Source of the DNA: Brevundimonas sp.
GTDB taxonomy: Bacteria; Pseudomonadota; Alphaproteobacteria; Caulobacterales; Caulobacteraceae
Length of the DNA: 64,000 bases
Direction of reading: 5' to 3'
Assembly (NCBI RefSeq): GCF_030682035.1
Contig: NZ_JAUXQZ010000002.1
Span: forward strand, 1 to 64,000
The notes under the pieces are model-generated. The model had not been told where the DNA came from and did not search any database. It was given only the letters and a program-made list of their open reading frames with translations. This document shows, piece after piece, positions 23,555-33,599 of this stretch. Made by a program: the position numbers and the translations under genes. Each line of letters opens with the position of its first letter. The first letter of the stretch is position 1.

Positions 23555-25219
23555 TCAGTCCTTCTGATTGTCCACGCCGGAGCCCATGGCCTCGGCCGGG
23601 GACGACATCGTGGTCTCTTCCGTAATGTCGATGCCCTTGGCGAGCTTGGAGTTCCAGAAGCCGTAGATGATGTAGATCACGGCCCCGACCGCGGCATAGG
23701 CGCCGAGGATGGTGAGCGGCAACGGGTTGCCGTCTATGGCGTGCTGGATCATCGGCCAGAAGTTGAAGCTGGCCAGGGCGAGGCAGGCGATGATGCCTGC
23801 AACGGCCGTGGCGATGCCGCCGGGAACCCGGAACGGACGCTCCATCTCCGGATGCTTGATGCGCAGGAAGATCACGCTCAGGCACACGATCGAGAAGGCG
23901 ACGGCCGTGCCCAGGGACACCAGATCGCCGAGCATGGAGATGGGCAGGAAGGACGCCGCGATGGCGATCAGGATGCCCAGCAGGATGGTGCCGATCCAGG
24001 GTGTGCGGAACTTCGGATGGATGATCGCGAAGACCCGCGGAAGCAGGCCGTCACGCGCCATGGTGTAGAAAATCCGCGTCTGGCCGTAGCACAGCACCAG
24101 CATGACCGAGGTCAGGCCGGTGATGGCGCCGACCTTGATCAGGAAGCTGATCAGGTTCAGCGGGCTGCCGTCCGGCGTGATGAAGGGCGTGTCGGCCCAT
24201 TCCAGACCCATGCGGTCGATGGCGACGGCCACCGGCGCCGGGCTGGCGAGTTCGAGATAGGGGACCACGCCGGTCATGACGGCGGCGACGGCCATATAGA
24301 TGATCGTGCAGACGATCAGTGCGCCGAGGATGCCCACCGGGACGTCCTTGGACGGGTTCTTGGCCTCGGCCGCCGCGGTCGAGACCGCTTCGAAGCCGAC
24401 GTAGGCGAAGAAGATGATTGAGGCGCCGCGCAGGATGCCGGAGGCGCCGTATTCACCGAACTTGCCGGTCGTGTTCTCGGGAATGAAGGGCGTCCAGTTG
24501 TCCGGGTTGATGTACTGAACTCCCACCGCGATGAACGTCAGCAGCACCACGATCTTGATCATGACGATGACGTTGTTGATCGAGGCTGACTCGCTGACGC
24601 CCAGCACCAGCAGGCTGCAAACGGCGGCGATGCCGATGGCGGCGACGAGGTTGAACGTGCCGGTCAGCGGGAAGCTGGCGATGCCGGCGTCCGACGTGAC
24701 CGACTGAATCAGCGGCGTGGCCCACGAAGGGCCTTCGCCGCCCGCGTACTGGATCATCGGGAACAGGCTGTCCGCCATACCGAAGTCTCGAAGGATCGAT
24801 ACGACATAGCCGGACCAGCCGACCGCGACGGTCGAGGCCGCGACGCCGTACTCAAGCACCAGCAGCCAGCCCATGATCCAGGCGAAGACCTCGCCCAGGG
24901 TGCCGTAGGCATAGGTATAGGCCGAGCCCGAGACCGGCATGGTGGAGGCCAGTTCGGCGTAGCAAAGGCCCGCGAGACCGCAGGCGATGCCCGCGACCAC
25001 GAAGGACAGCATGATGGCCGGGCCCGCGTTGGCGGCGGCGACCTGGCCGGTCAGAACGAAGATGCCGGCGCCGATAATGGCGCCGATGCCCAGGCTCATC
25101 AGATTGATGGGTCCCAGAGACCGCTTCAGCTCGCTCCTGGCGGCTTCCTTCTGGATCTGGGCTACGGATTTCTTGAGGAACAGGCGGTTCCCCTTGGGCC
25201 TAAGGCCTTCTGCGGACAT
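23555..25219 (-). CDS. APC-superfamily cationic amino acid permease
   Basis: The 554-residue integral membrane protein shows about twelve to thirteen hydrophobic helices and the APC hallmarks GIGAIIGAGIFVLTG in helix 1 and the FFAYVGFEAVSTAAAEAKNPSKDVP block. It is close to the YfnA/CAT group that takes up Arg, Lys or related amino acids by proton symport; the substrate cannot be fixed by reading. The gene is monocistronic with its own terminator and a 157-base upstream spacer in which I see no clear element. Confidence 0.92.
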   Translation of the reverse strand: MSAEGLRPKGNRLFLKKSVAQIQKEAARSELKRSLGPINLMSLGIGAIIGAGIFVLTGQVAAANAGPAIMLSFVVAGIACGLAGLCYAELASTMPVSGSAYTYAYGTLGEVFAWIMGWLLVLEYGVAASTVAVGWSGYVVSILRDFGMADSLFPMIQYAGGEGPSWATPLIQSVTSDAGIASFPLTGTFNLVAAIGIAAVCSLLVLGVSESASINNVIVMIKIVVLLTFIAVGVQYINPDNWTPFIPENTTGKFGEYGASGILRGASIIFFAYVGFEAVSTAAAEAKNPSKDVPVGILGALIVCTIIYMAVAAVMTGVVPYLELASPAPVAVAIDRMGLEWADTPFITPDGSPLNLISFLIKVGAITGLTSVMLVLCYGQTRIFYTMARDGLLPRVFAIIHPKFRTPWIGTILLGILIAIAASFLPISMLGDLVSLGTAVAFSIVCLSVIFLRIKHPEMERPFRVPGGIATAVAGIIACLALASFNFWPMIQHAIDGNPLPLTILGAYAAVGAVIYIIYGFWNSKLAKGIDITEETTMSSPAEAMGSGVDNQKD

Positions 25220-25376
25220 CGAGTCTCGCCCCCTGATACACGGCGAGTCCTCCCCGGACCGCCTTCAATGACGCGGACGCTAGCGGCGCATGACCGCGCT
25301 GGCAACGCGGTTTCCGATTGGTGAACGCGCTGAGACGCTTTCGTGAAGGGGCAGTTGGCGTCTACAGCCTTGGGTG

Positions 25377-27827
25377 ATGCTGCCCATCCATGCCGTTCTC
25401 GAGCCGTTGAAAGCGGCGCTGGCCGCGACCAACGCCGTCGTTCTGGCCGCGCCGCCGGGGGCGGGCAAGACGACCGTGGTCCCGCTGGCCCTGCTGGAGG
25501 AGGCCTGGCTGGACGGCGGCAAGATCCTTGTGCTGGAGCCGCGCAGGCTGGCGGCGAGGGCTGCGGCCGAGCGGATGGCGGCGACGCTGGGCGAGGCGAC
25601 CGGCGACACGGTCGGCTATCGCACGCGCCTGCAGAGCCGGATCGGGCCGAAGACGCGGATCGAGGTGATCACGGAGGGCGTGTTCACGCGGATGGTTCTG
25701 GACGATCCGGGGCTGGAAGGCATCGCAGCGGTGCTGTTCGACGAATTCCACGAGCGGTCGCTGGACGCCGATCTGGGGCTGGCCTTGGCGCGGGAAAGTC
25801 AGGGGCTGTTGCGCGAGGACCTGCGGCTGCTGGTCATGTCGGCGACGCTGGATATCGCGGGGGTGTCGAAACTGCTCGCCAATGACTCGGGGAAATGGGC
25901 GCCGGTGATTGAAGCCGAGGGCCGGATGTTTCCGGTCGAGACCCGCTATCTCGGGCGCAATCCGGTCGAGCGGATCGAGGACGCCCTGGCGCGGGCGGTG
26001 ATGCAGGCGCTGGGCGAGGAGGGCGGGTCGGTGCTGGTCTTCCTGCCCGGGCAGAGGGAGATACACCGCACGGCCCAGCGACTGAACGAACGGCTGCGCG
26101 ATCCGGCCGTGGATGTGGTTCCGTTGTACGGCGCCCTGGACCGGGAGACGCAGGACCGGGGCATCCAGCCGGCGGCGACGGGACGTCGCAAGGTGGTGCT
26201 GGCGACCTCGGTGGCCGAAACCAGTCTGACCATCGAAGGGGTTCGGGTGGTCATCGACGGCGGCCTGTCACGGGTGCCCCGGTTCGAGCCCTCCAGCGGT
26301 CTGACGCGACTGGCGACGGTCAGGGTCAGCCGGTCGTCGGCGGAGCAGCGACGCGGCCGGGCGGGCCGGGTCCAGCCCGGCGTCTGCTATCGCCTGTGGG
26401 ACGAGGTGGCGACGCGAGGCCTGGTCCCGCATCAGCGACCGGAGATTCTGGAAGCGGATCTGACGGGTTTCGCGCTCGATCTGGCGCGATGGGGCGCGCG
26501 GGACACGGAAGCGCTCGCCTTGCTGGATCAGCCGCCGGCGGGCGCCTTCGCCGAGGCGCGCAAGGTGCTGGCGCGGCTGGGGGCGCTGGATGGGGCGGGC
26601 GCGCTGACACCCCATGGACGTCGGATGACGCGCATCCCCTTGCCGCCGCGGCTGGCGCATATGGTCGCCGCCGCCAGCGACGCCGGCGACGCGGCCCTGG
26701 GCGCGCGAATCGCGGCGGTGCTCAGCGAGCCGGGGCTGGGGGGCAATGATGTCGACCTGAGAGACCGGCTGCGTGGGCTGGACCGCGACCGGTCGCCGAG
26801 GGCGCGGGATGCGGTCAAGCTGGCCGAACGATGGGCGCGGGCGGCGGGAGGCGGCCAGAAGTCCGGAGTGGGCGGCGAGGCCGATGTCGGGATCCTTCTG
26901 GCCGAGGCTTTTCCGGAGCGGGTGGCCAGGTCGCGGGGCAAGCCGGGCGAGGTGTTGCTGGCGTCAGGGCGGGGAGCCTTCCTTGATCCGACCGACGCCC
27001 TGGCGCGCGAGCCGTGGCTGGCGGTGGCGGAACTGGGCGGCGGGGATGCGCGGGACCGCATCCGGCTGGCGGTCCCTGTCGATCCGGCGGCGCTGGAGGG
27101 TCGCGTCGAGGTCGAAGACCGGTTGGCGCGTGAGCCGTCGGGCCGAATGACGCTGCGCCGCATCCGCCGCATCGGGGCGATCGTGGTGGACGAGAAGATC
27201 GTCGGGGCGCCGGACCGAGCGGCGATCACGACGGCGCTGCGGGCCGAGGTTGACCGGGACGGGTTGGCGGGACTTCGCTGGGGCGAGCGGGCCTCGGGAT
27301 TGCGGGCTCGGCTGGCGTTCGTGGCCGGGCTGGAAGCCGGCTGGCCGGATGTCTCGGACGCAGGGCTGACGGCGGCGCGGGAGACCTGGCTGTGGCCGCT
27401 GCTGGAGGCGGTCCAGGGGCTGGAAAAGGTCGAGGATGGGGCGTTGGAGGCCGGGCTGCGGACCCTCGTACCATGGGACCGGCAGAGGGCCCTGGAAGAG
27501 CTTGCCCCGGCGCGACTGGCGACGCCGCTCGGCTCGGCTGCGATCGACTATGCCGCCGAGGGCGGACCCCGGGTCGATATCCGGGTGCAGGAGCTGTTCG
27601 GGACCACCTCCCATCCGACCGTCGGCGGCGGACGGGTTCCGTTGACCCTTGCCCTGCTGTCCCCGGCGCGGCGTCCCGTGCAGGTGACGCGGGACCTGCC
27701 CGGCTTCTGGGCCGGCAGCTGGGCCGCGGTGCGCAGCGAGATGCGCGGCCGCTATCCTCGCCACCCCTGGCCCGAGAATCCGGCCGAGGCCCCGCCGACC
27801 AACCGGGTCAAACCACGCGGAACCTAG
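25377..27827 (+). CDS. hrpB: ATP-dependent RNA helicase HrpB
   Basis: The 816-residue DExH-box helicase shows motif I AAPPGAGKTT, motif II DEFH, motif III MSATLD, motif V LATSVAETSLTIEGV and motif VI QRRGRAGRVQPG, followed by the HA2 region and the HrpB-specific C-terminal domain (HPTVGGGRVPLTLALLSPARRPVQVTRDLPGFWAGSW). HrpB proteins are DEAH-like helicases of uncertain RNA substrate. Start ATG 25377; a GTG three bases upstream is possible. Confidence 0.95.
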   Translation: MLPIHAVLEPLKAALAATNAVVLAAPPGAGKTTVVPLALLEEAWLDGGKILVLEPRRLAARAAAERMAATLGEATGDTVGYRTRLQSRIGPKTRIEVITEGVFTRMVLDDPGLEGIAAVLFDEFHERSLDADLGLALARESQGLLREDLRLLVMSATLDIAGVSKLLANDSGKWAPVIEAEGRMFPVETRYLGRNPVERIEDALARAVMQALGEEGGSVLVFLPGQREIHRTAQRLNERLRDPAVDVVPLYGALDRETQDRGIQPAATGRRKVVLATSVAETSLTIEGVRVVIDGGLSRVPRFEPSSGLTRLATVRVSRSSAEQRRGRAGRVQPGVCYRLWDEVATRGLVPHQRPEILEADLTGFALDLARWGARDTEALALLDQPPAGAFAEARKVLARLGALDGAGALTPHGRRMTRIPLPPRLAHMVAAASDAGDAALGARIAAVLSEPGLGGNDVDLRDRLRGLDRDRSPRARDAVKLAERWARAAGGGQKSGVGGEADVGILLAEAFPERVARSRGKPGEVLLASGRGAFLDPTDALAREPWLAVAELGGGDARDRIRLAVPVDPAALEGRVEVEDRLAREPSGRMTLRRIRRIGAIVVDEKIVGAPDRAAITTALRAEVDRDGLAGLRWGERASGLRARLAFVAGLEAGWPDVSDAGLTAARETWLWPLLEAVQGLEKVEDGALEAGLRTLVPWDRQRALEELAPARLATPLGSAAIDYAAEGGPRVDIRVQELFGTTSHPTVGGGRVPLTLALLSPARRPVQVTRDLPGFWAGSWAAVRSEMRGRYPRHPWPENPAEAPPTNRVKPRGT

Positions 27828-28594
27828 GTCTCGGCCGTCACAGCCCGCCGGTGGCGCAGGGTGAGGAAGAGCACCAGACTGACGATGCCGAGGGCGAAGA
27901 CTCCGCTGACCGGGGCGGCCCCGAAGCCGAGTCCACCGGACGTCGTGGGCTGGGACAGCAGGTCACCGATAGAGGCCCCGAACGGGCGGGTCAGGACATA
28001 GGCGATCCAGAACACCAGCACGACATTGACCCGGAACAGATACCAGGACGCCGTCGCCGCCGCGATCAGACTGCCGAAGATGATGGCTGACAGGCCGTAT
28101 CCCCAGGCCAGACGTTCGGCGACCAGATCCCCGGCCGCTGTACCAAGGGCGAAGGTGAACAGGATGGCCGCCCAGTAGAACAGTTCGCGACGACGGGTGA
28201 CGATGGTGTGGATCGACAGGGTGCGCTCACTGGCGAACCAGACGGCGAAGGTCGCGGCCAGAAGGGCGGCGAAAACGCCGGTGGAGACGAACAGGCTGAC
28301 CCCCAGGCTGTCGCTGAGGTTGTCGGTGACCAGGGTGCCGACGACGCTGAGCAGGACCACGGTCAGCCAGTAGACGACCGGCACATAGCGACGCAGGTGA
28401 AGCTGCAGCGCCAGCACGGCCAGCAGGGCCGCCCCCATCACCAGGGACGTGCCACCGAGACCAAGCCCCATGCGGAAGGCGAGAAAGTCCGCGCCGGTCT
28501 CGCCGATGGTCGTCGCCAGAATCTTGATGATCCAGAAGGAGAGGAAGATCTCCGGCACCTTGTTGAGCATCGGCGACGGGGCGGTGGCGGTCAT
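27824..28594 (-). CDS. COG4705-type membrane protein
   Basis: The 256-residue protein has about eight hydrophobic helices. It matches the COG4705 pattern: KVPEIFLSFWIIKILATTIGETGADFL at the start, LSVVGTLVTDNLSDSLGV, and a repeat of the T-x-G-E-x-x-G/A-D type in helix pairs (LGTAAGDLVAERL, TRPFGASIGDLL). The family is uncharacterised. Its ATG overlaps the stop of the upstream lipoprotein gene by four bases, so the two are co-translated. Confidence 0.85.
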   Translation of the reverse strand: MTATAPSPMLNKVPEIFLSFWIIKILATTIGETGADFLAFRMGLGLGGTSLVMGAALLAVLALQLHLRRYVPVVYWLTVVLLSVVGTLVTDNLSDSLGVSLFVSTGVFAALLAATFAVWFASERTLSIHTIVTRRRELFYWAAILFTFALGTAAGDLVAERLAWGYGLSAIIFGSLIAAATASWYLFRVNVVLVFWIAYVLTRPFGASIGDLLSQPTTSGGLGFGAAPVSGVFALGIVSLVLFLTLRHRRAVTAET

Positions 28595-29310
28595 GCCCCC
28601 GTCGCCGGGACGGCCGGATGGGCCGTGAACCAGGCTTCCAGTTCGTCGACGAGATCGAGCTCTGTGCCGGCGATGCTCAGGGCGTTTGCTGTGTCGCGAC
28701 TGGCAGTGGCGGTCTTGAGCCCGGTTACAGCCGCGTCGAAGCGGGCCTTGAGCGCCGGATCACCGATGCGATCCGAGATCAGGGCCCATTGCGCAGCCGC
28801 GTAGTCAGCCGCGGCCATCGCATCATCCCAGCGCGCAGGCTGAGCCTTGAGGTCGGCGGTGTAGCGGAAGCCCGCATAGTCCAGCAGGCTGACGGCCACG
28901 GGGACCGGCTCCGACTTGGAACCAGCCGAAACGAACAGGCGATAGGCCTCGACCGAGGAGAGCGCGAGATCGGCGCGCGCCATGGCCGCCCGGTGCGTGG
29001 CGATCTCCTGCAGGCGTTGATCGATGCGGGCGGTGACATCGGCGGGCAGGTCGCGACGGTCGCGCGTTGCGGCTTCCCGGGCCTGGGCAATGGTGACGTC
29101 GAGCCGGGCCGGAGTCGCGGTGAAGGCCTCCTCGGTCAGGGTTTCAAAATATTCCGATGCGGCCAGGGGCGCGGTTGCGGCGTTGCCCGGTGCCGGCGTC
29201 GTGGGGGTGGGCGCGGGGGCCGATTCCGGGGCCGGTGCGTTGCAGGCGGCGAGCGCAACAACGGCCAGGCCGGGCAGGGAGAGATTCCGGAGGTGGAGCA
29301 GGATGGGCAT
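28591..29310 (-). CDS. Putative lipoprotein coupled to the COG4705 protein
   Basis: From ATG 29310 (GGGAG seven bases upstream) the 239-residue product has a lipobox LAACNAP, a Pro/Thr/Ala-rich linker of about 25 residues, and a helical mature domain with no recognised motif (EAFTATPARLDVTIAQAREAATRDR, LALSSVEAYRLFVSAG). The tight overlap with the COG4705 membrane protein suggests that the two act together at the envelope. Function unknown. Confidence 0.8.
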   Translation of the reverse strand: MPILLHLRNLSLPGLAVVALAACNAPAPESAPAPTPTTPAPGNAATAPLAASEYFETLTEEAFTATPARLDVTIAQAREAATRDRRDLPADVTARIDQRLQEIATHRAAMARADLALSSVEAYRLFVSAGSKSEPVPVAVSLLDYAGFRYTADLKAQPARWDDAMAAADYAAAQWALISDRIGDPALKARFDAAVTGLKTATASRDTANALSIAGTELDLVDELEAWFTAHPAVPATGA

Positions 29311-29434
29311 ATCGATCTCCCTTTGACGCCGCGACCGGCGCGGCATCCGGGATCATCGCGGCCGCAATGAAGCGCTTCTGTGACCGGGGGAGCAACCGAG
29401 GCCCAGCCGGGTCAAGCCGCCCGGACCCTGAGGG

Positions 29435-30769
29435 TCAGCGGGCCGGGGCCGTGCGTTCGACCCGCGGCTGGGCGGGGCCGCCGGCGTAGTCCACCGTCAT
29501 CGCCGCTACGGACCGCCCCGTCGCCTCGAACACCATCCGCATGCCCGGCTCAGTCTCGACAGCGAAGCGGTGGCCGCCGAGGGGGATCAACGGGATCGGC
29601 GGACGACCGCCACGTCGCGTGAACAGACGCACGCCATCCGAGGTCAGGGTGCGCTCGCCATAGACGCCGGCATAGGTTGCGAGGGCGAACTCGGGAGCGC
29701 GCCGGTTGCCGCGGGCTTCCATCGCTTCCGCCACGGCCTCCAGCCCGGGACGTTCTTCTGCGGGGGCGGTGGCGATCAGGGTCCTCAATGCGGCGGCATG
29801 AGCGATGTCGAGTGCGCCGGGGACTTCGGCCTCGAGGGTCGGCGCGAAGCCGACGCCCTCCCAGTCCTTGCCGGTCGAGGCCAGCACGGCGCGACCGACC
29901 GAGACACTGAACACGAACTGGTCGTCAACGACGACGATGTCATTGCGGAAGCCGGCTCCGCTGGTGTTGGCGCCGGCGATCTGGCCCAGGTGATAGCCGG
30001 CGACGTGGCCGGTGAACTCCTCTGCCGCCGACCCGGTCCCGTCGCTGGTCAGAACATAAAGCGGCTTGCCGAACATCTGCTGCTCGGGCGGGGTGGCCAG
30101 GGCCGAGAATCCGTCGGGTTCGGCCTCGCCGTTCATGTAGAAGGTCACCAGCGGCGTGTCGGCTGGCAGGAACCGGCTGATGATATATTGCACCGCCTCG
30201 GGATTGCCCCCGCCGTTCTCGCGCAGGTCGATGATCACGGCGTCGCCGCCCGCGAGAAAGCGCATGGCGGTGTCGAGGGCGGCGGCGCTCTCAGCGCCGA
30301 TCCAGTGGAAGCCCTCATAGTTCATCAGCCGCACATTGCCGGGCAACACGCGCAGCTCGGTGATCCCGTGATTGGCCTGGCGCACCAGGCGTTCAAACGC
30401 GGCCCCGTCGCCGGGGGCGTCGCCCGACCCGTTCGCGATGACCGCGGCCGTGCGGGGATCGAGCCGGAAACTCAGGTGACGATCCTGTCCGACCCGCTCG
30501 AGGTCTGCGTTGATCCGTTCGGCGAGGATTGCGCCGTCCGTGACGCCGTAGCGGCCCGAGGCCAGGCCCTCGGCCAGCACGGCATCCAGCACCGGGCGGC
30601 GCTCCGGCAGGACATAGCGTTCGTTGATCACCCTGCGGACTTCGGCCACGACCGCCGCCGGGTCGAGGGCGCGGGCGGCGGCGGCGGGGGTGGACGGCTG
30701 GCTCTGGGCCAGCCCGGGCATGGCGGTCGCGGCCAGCGCGAGGGAGGCCAGAAGGACGGCGAAACGCAT
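29435..30769 (-). CDS. S41-family serine peptidase (tricorn/IRBP-like)
   Basis: From ATG 30769 the 444-residue product has a signal peptide (LLASLALAATAMPGLAQ), an N-terminal helical region (AAVVAEVRRVINERYVLPERRPVLD) and the S41 core: AVIIDLRENGGGNPEAVQYIISRFL and the nucleophile segment VLTSDGTGSAAEEFTGH. This eukaryotic-IRBP-like group lacks a PDZ domain and is often annotated as a hydrolase of unknown substrate in the periplasm. It is divergent from an Lrp/AsnC gene with a perfect palindrome in between, so control by that regulator is plausible. A longer upstream frame to 30988 is not needed. Confidence 0.88.
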   Translation of the reverse strand: MRFAVLLASLALAATAMPGLAQSQPSTPAAAARALDPAAVVAEVRRVINERYVLPERRPVLDAVLAEGLASGRYGVTDGAILAERINADLERVGQDRHLSFRLDPRTAAVIANGSGDAPGDGAAFERLVRQANHGITELRVLPGNVRLMNYEGFHWIGAESAAALDTAMRFLAGGDAVIIDLRENGGGNPEAVQYIISRFLPADTPLVTFYMNGEAEPDGFSALATPPEQQMFGKPLYVLTSDGTGSAAEEFTGHVAGYHLGQIAGANTSGAGFRNDIVVVDDQFVFSVSVGRAVLASTGKDWEGVGFAPTLEAEVPGALDIAHAAALRTLIATAPAEERPGLEAVAEAMEARGNRRAPEFALATYAGVYGERTLTSDGVRLFTRRGGRPPIPLIPLGGHRFAVETEPGMRMVFEATGRSVAAMTVDYAGGPAQPRVERTAPAR

Positions 30770-30844
30770 GGGGAAGAACCTCTTGTTTTGAGCCCCTGTT
30801 ATCGCTTGGAAGCGACGGTGATTTCGGGCATTCGTGAGCCCTGG

Positions 30845-30863
30845 TTTGCCAGAATCTGGCAAA
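30845..30863. promoter_or_regulatory. Perfect palindromic operator between S41 peptidase and Lrp/AsnC genes
   Basis: TTTGCCAGAATCTGGCAAA is a 19-base palindrome with a single central base, 22 bases before the regulator ATG and about 75 bases before the divergent peptidase ATG. Lrp/AsnC proteins bind imperfect palindromes of similar length and usually autoregulate, so it is a strong candidate binding site for the adjacent regulator. Confidence 0.65.
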
Positions 30864-30885
30864 ATCGGTCGATCGACTGCGGGGG

Positions 30886-31347
30886 ATGTGCAAATTGGAT
30901 CAGACGGACCGGGCTCTGCTTGCCTGTCTGCAGCAGGACAATATGCAGACGGCGGATCGTCTGGCCGAGCAGGTCGGCCGGTCGCCATCGGCGGTGGCCC
31001 GTCGCGTCCGGCGCCTGAGGGCCGAGGGCGCGATCGCCGCCGAGACGGCGGTTCTGTCCGATGCGGCGACGGGGTATCCGCTATCGGCGGTGATTCATGT
31101 CCAGCTCGAGAGTCACGTCCCGCATGAGAGCAATCGGCTGCGTCAGCGCCTGATCGCCCATCCGCAGGTCCAGCTCTGTCTCGATATCGCGGGGGCCTTC
31201 GACATCGTCCTGCTGGTCGTGGCCGCCAATATGGAGGTGTTCAACGCCTTCACCCTCTCCGTCCTCGAACAGCCGGTGGTGCGCCGGTTCGAGACCAGCT
31301 TCGTCAAGAAGCGGCACAAGGCGACCCTGGCTGTCCCGCTTGACTAG
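30886..31347 (+). CDS. Lrp/AsnC-family transcriptional regulator
   Basis: The 153-residue product has an N-terminal helix-turn-helix (LDQTDRALLACLQQDNMQTADRLAEQVG, SPSAVARRVRRLRAEGAI) and the C-terminal RAM ligand-binding domain (HPQVQLCLDIAGAFDIVLLVVAANM). Members act as dimers or octamers and respond to amino acids. Start ATG 30886. It is divergent from the S41 peptidase and has a palindrome in its own promoter region. A peptide- or amino-acid-responsive circuit is an inference. Confidence 0.93.
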   Translation: MCKLDQTDRALLACLQQDNMQTADRLAEQVGRSPSAVARRVRRLRAEGAIAAETAVLSDAATGYPLSAVIHVQLESHVPHESNRLRQRLIAHPQVQLCLDIAGAFDIVLLVVAANMEVFNAFTLSVLEQPVVRRFETSFVKKRHKATLAVPLD

Positions 31348-31376
31348 CGCCAATGGAGCCTGGCCCGATACTCCGC

Positions 31377-31405
31377 TTGCCTTTTGCGTCCAACCCGCCT
31401 AGAAG
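31377..31405 (+). promoter_or_regulatory. Candidate promoter of rpsB-tsf
   Basis: TTGCCT at 31377-31382 and TAGAAG at 31400-31405 are 17 bases apart. Transcription would start near 31412, leaving a 5' leader of about 125 bases that contains short GC-rich complementary pieces. Leader autoregulation by S2 is known in other bacteria, but I cannot recognise a named motif here. Confidence 0.55.
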
Positions 31406-31539
31406 CCCGCCCACTTCACACGCAGGCGTGGCGCTGACGGGGAGAAATCCCGTTTGCTCCGTTCCGAGGGCCCCAGTCTCCCAGGAGATGGCGGCCTTTA
31501 CCCGTCTGCGGCGGATCAATCGGATAAAGGACTACACTC

Positions 31540-32490
31540 ATGGCTCTGCCAGAATTCTCCATGCGTTCGCTGCTCGAAGCCGGCGCGCATTTCGGCCACC
31601 AGACGCACCGGTGGAACCCGAAGATGGAGCGCTACATCTTCGGATCGCGTTCGAACATCCATATCATCGACCTGTCGCAGTCGATCCCGCTGCTGCACCA
31701 GGCGCTGGTCGCCGTGCGCGACGTCGCCGCCAAGGGCGGACGCGTCCTGTTCGTCGGCACCAAGCGTCAGGCGTCGGACCCGGTGGCTGAAGCCGCCAAG
31801 CGATGCGCCCAATACTATATGAACAACCGCTGGCTCGGCGGCACCCTGACCAACTGGCGCACCGTGTCGGGCTCGATCGCCCGCCTGCGCGAGCTGGAAG
31901 GTCTGCTGGAATCGGGCGGCGACGGCCGGGTCAAGAAGGAACTGCTGAACCTGCAGCGCGAGAAGGACAAGCTGGAGCTGTCGCTGGGCGGCATCAAGGA
32001 CATGGGTTCGATCCCGGACATCATCTTCGTGATCGACACCAACAAGGAAGCGATCGCGATCCTGGAAGCTCGCAAGCTGAACATCCCGATCATCGCCATT
32101 CTCGACACCAACTCGGACCCGGACGGGATCACCTATCCGATCCCGGGCAATGACGACGCCGCTCGCGCCATCCAGACCTACTGCGACCTGATCGCCGACG
32201 CCGTCCTCGATGGTCTGGCCGCCGGCCAGGCGTCCGCCGGTGTCGATCTGGGCGCCGCGGTCAACCCGGACGAGCCGATGTTGCGCGAAGCCAGGGCCCC
32301 GAAGGCGGCCAAGGCCGTTGAAGCCGAAGTCGCCCCCGCAGAGGCGGAAGCCGTGGCTGAGGAAATGATCGCCGCCGCTGAACCGGCGGCTGAAGAAGCC
32401 CCGGCCGAACCGGCCGTCGCCCATGAAGCCGCTCAGGCCGCGACCTCGGAAGCCAACGACGCCGTCGAAACCGAGAAGGCCGCGGTCTAA
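31540..32490 (+). CDS. rpsB: 30S ribosomal protein S2
   Basis: The 316-residue product starts [29 protein letters not shown], the universal S2 opening, and has [22 protein letters not shown] and [16 protein letters not shown]. It carries a C-terminal Ala/Glu-rich extension (about residues 250-316) absent from the roughly 240-residue E. coli protein but usual in Alphaproteobacteria. It leads a conserved rpsB-tsf operon. Confidence 0.98.
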   Translation: MALPEFSMRSLLEAGAHFGHQTHRWNPKMERYIFGSRSNIHIIDLSQSIPLLHQALVAVRDVAAKGGRVLFVGTKRQASDPVAEAAKRCAQYYMNNRWLGGTLTNWRTVSGSIARLRELEGLLESGGDGRVKKELLNLQREKDKLELSLGGIKDMGSIPDIIFVIDTNKEAIAILEARKLNIPIIAILDTNSDPDGITYPIPGNDDAARAIQTYCDLIADAVLDGLAAGQASAGVDLGAAVNPDEPMLREARAPKAAKAVEAEVAPAEAEAVAEEMIAAAEPAAEEAPAEPAVAHEAAQAATSEANDAVETEKAAV

Positions 32491-32579
32491 ACCGCCCCGC
32501 TTTCTATCGACGGCGAAACTGACATACGGCCGGGGTAATTCCCCGGCCGTTCCCGCATACGCATACCAAGGAGATACCC

Positions 32580-33521
32580 ATGGCCGAGATCACAGCCGCC
32601 CTCGTGATGGAACTGCGCGCCAAGTCCGGCGTCGGCATGATGGACTGCAAGAAGGCGCTTCAGGAGACCGACGGCGACATCAACGCCGCGATCGACTGGC
32701 TGCGCGCCAAGGGCCTGTCCAAGGCCGCCAAGAAGGCTGACCGCGTCGCCGCCGAAGGTCTGGTCGCTGTGGCCTCGAAGGAAGTCGGAGCCGGTGAAGT
32801 CGGGGCCGCGATCGAGTTTAACTCGGAAACGGACTTCGTCGCCCGCAATGAGCTGTTCCAGAACGCCGCCAAGTCGTTCGCCCAGCATGGCCTCGAGCAC
32901 GCCACGCTCGAAGGTCTGCACGGCGCCGAGCTGGAGTCCGGCAAGACGGTCCAGGACGAAGTGACCCAGCTGATCGCCACCGTCGGCGAGAACATGCAGC
33001 TGCGCCGCGCCGCCCGCCTGTCGGTCGATGAGGGCGTGGTCGCCTCCTACGTCCACAATGCGGTGTCGCCGGGCCTCGGCCGCATCGGCGTGCTGGTCGC
33101 CCTGCACGGCGGCGGCGACAAGGTGCTCTTGCGCGAACTGGGTCGCAAGATCGCCATGCACGTGGCCGCGACCGCGCCGCTGTCGCTGAACACAGATGAT
33201 CTGGACCCTGCCGCCATCGAGAAGGAACGACAGGTCCTGACCGAAAAAGCCAAGGAAGAAGGCAAGCCGGAAGCCATGATCGACAAGATCGTCGCCGGCC
33301 AGATCGCCAAATTCCAGAAGGACGTGGTGCTGACCAAGCAGCCGTTCGTGATGAATCCGGACGTGACCATCGAACAGCTGGTCGCCGACGCGGGCAAGGA
33401 ATTGGGCGCCCCCGGCCTGCACCTGGCCGGCTTCGTCCGCCTCGCCCTCGGCGAGGGCGTGGAGAAGGTCGAAGGCCCTGACTTCGCGACCGAAGTGGCC
33501 CAGATGTCGGGCGGCCAATAG
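32580..33521 (+). CDS. tsf: Elongation factor Ts
   Basis: EF-Ts exchanges GDP for GTP on EF-Tu. The 313-residue product shows the N-terminal UBA-like domain with [27 protein letters not shown], the core signature [15 protein letters not shown], and the coiled-coil-containing C-terminal half. It follows rpsB by 89 bases with a strong AGGAG site, as in most bacteria, and is followed by an intrinsic terminator. Confidence 0.98.
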   Translation: MAEITAALVMELRAKSGVGMMDCKKALQETDGDINAAIDWLRAKGLSKAAKKADRVAAEGLVAVASKEVGAGEVGAAIEFNSETDFVARNELFQNAAKSFAQHGLEHATLEGLHGAELESGKTVQDEVTQLIATVGENMQLRRAARLSVDEGVVASYVHNAVSPGLGRIGVLVALHGGGDKVLLRELGRKIAMHVAATAPLSLNTDDLDPAAIEKERQVLTEKAKEEGKPEAMIDKIVAGQIAKFQKDVVLTKQPFVMNPDVTIEQLVADAGKELGAPGLHLAGFVRLALGEGVEKVEGPDFATEVAQMSGGQ

Positions 33522-33553
33522 GTCCGATCGGCCCCGACTGGCTGCGACGCATC

Positions 33554-33588
33554 ATCCTCCCCCGTTTGCGCGGGGGAGGATTTTCTTT
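33554..33588 (+). terminator. Intrinsic terminator after tsf
   Basis: Stem ATCCTCCCCCG / CGGGGGAGGAT (11 bp, six-base loop) followed by TTTCTTT. The C/G-run composition is like the inverted repeats at 34645 and 36074, so it could derive from the same repeat family. It ends only 12 bases before the next start codon. Confidence 0.8.
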
Positions 33589-33599
33589 ATGGCCAACCC

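Noticed and set aside
29570..31018. 482-codon plus-strand frame opposite the S41 peptidase
   Set aside because: Gly/Asp/Arg/Val shadow of a peptidase gene with a clear signal peptide and active site on the other strand.
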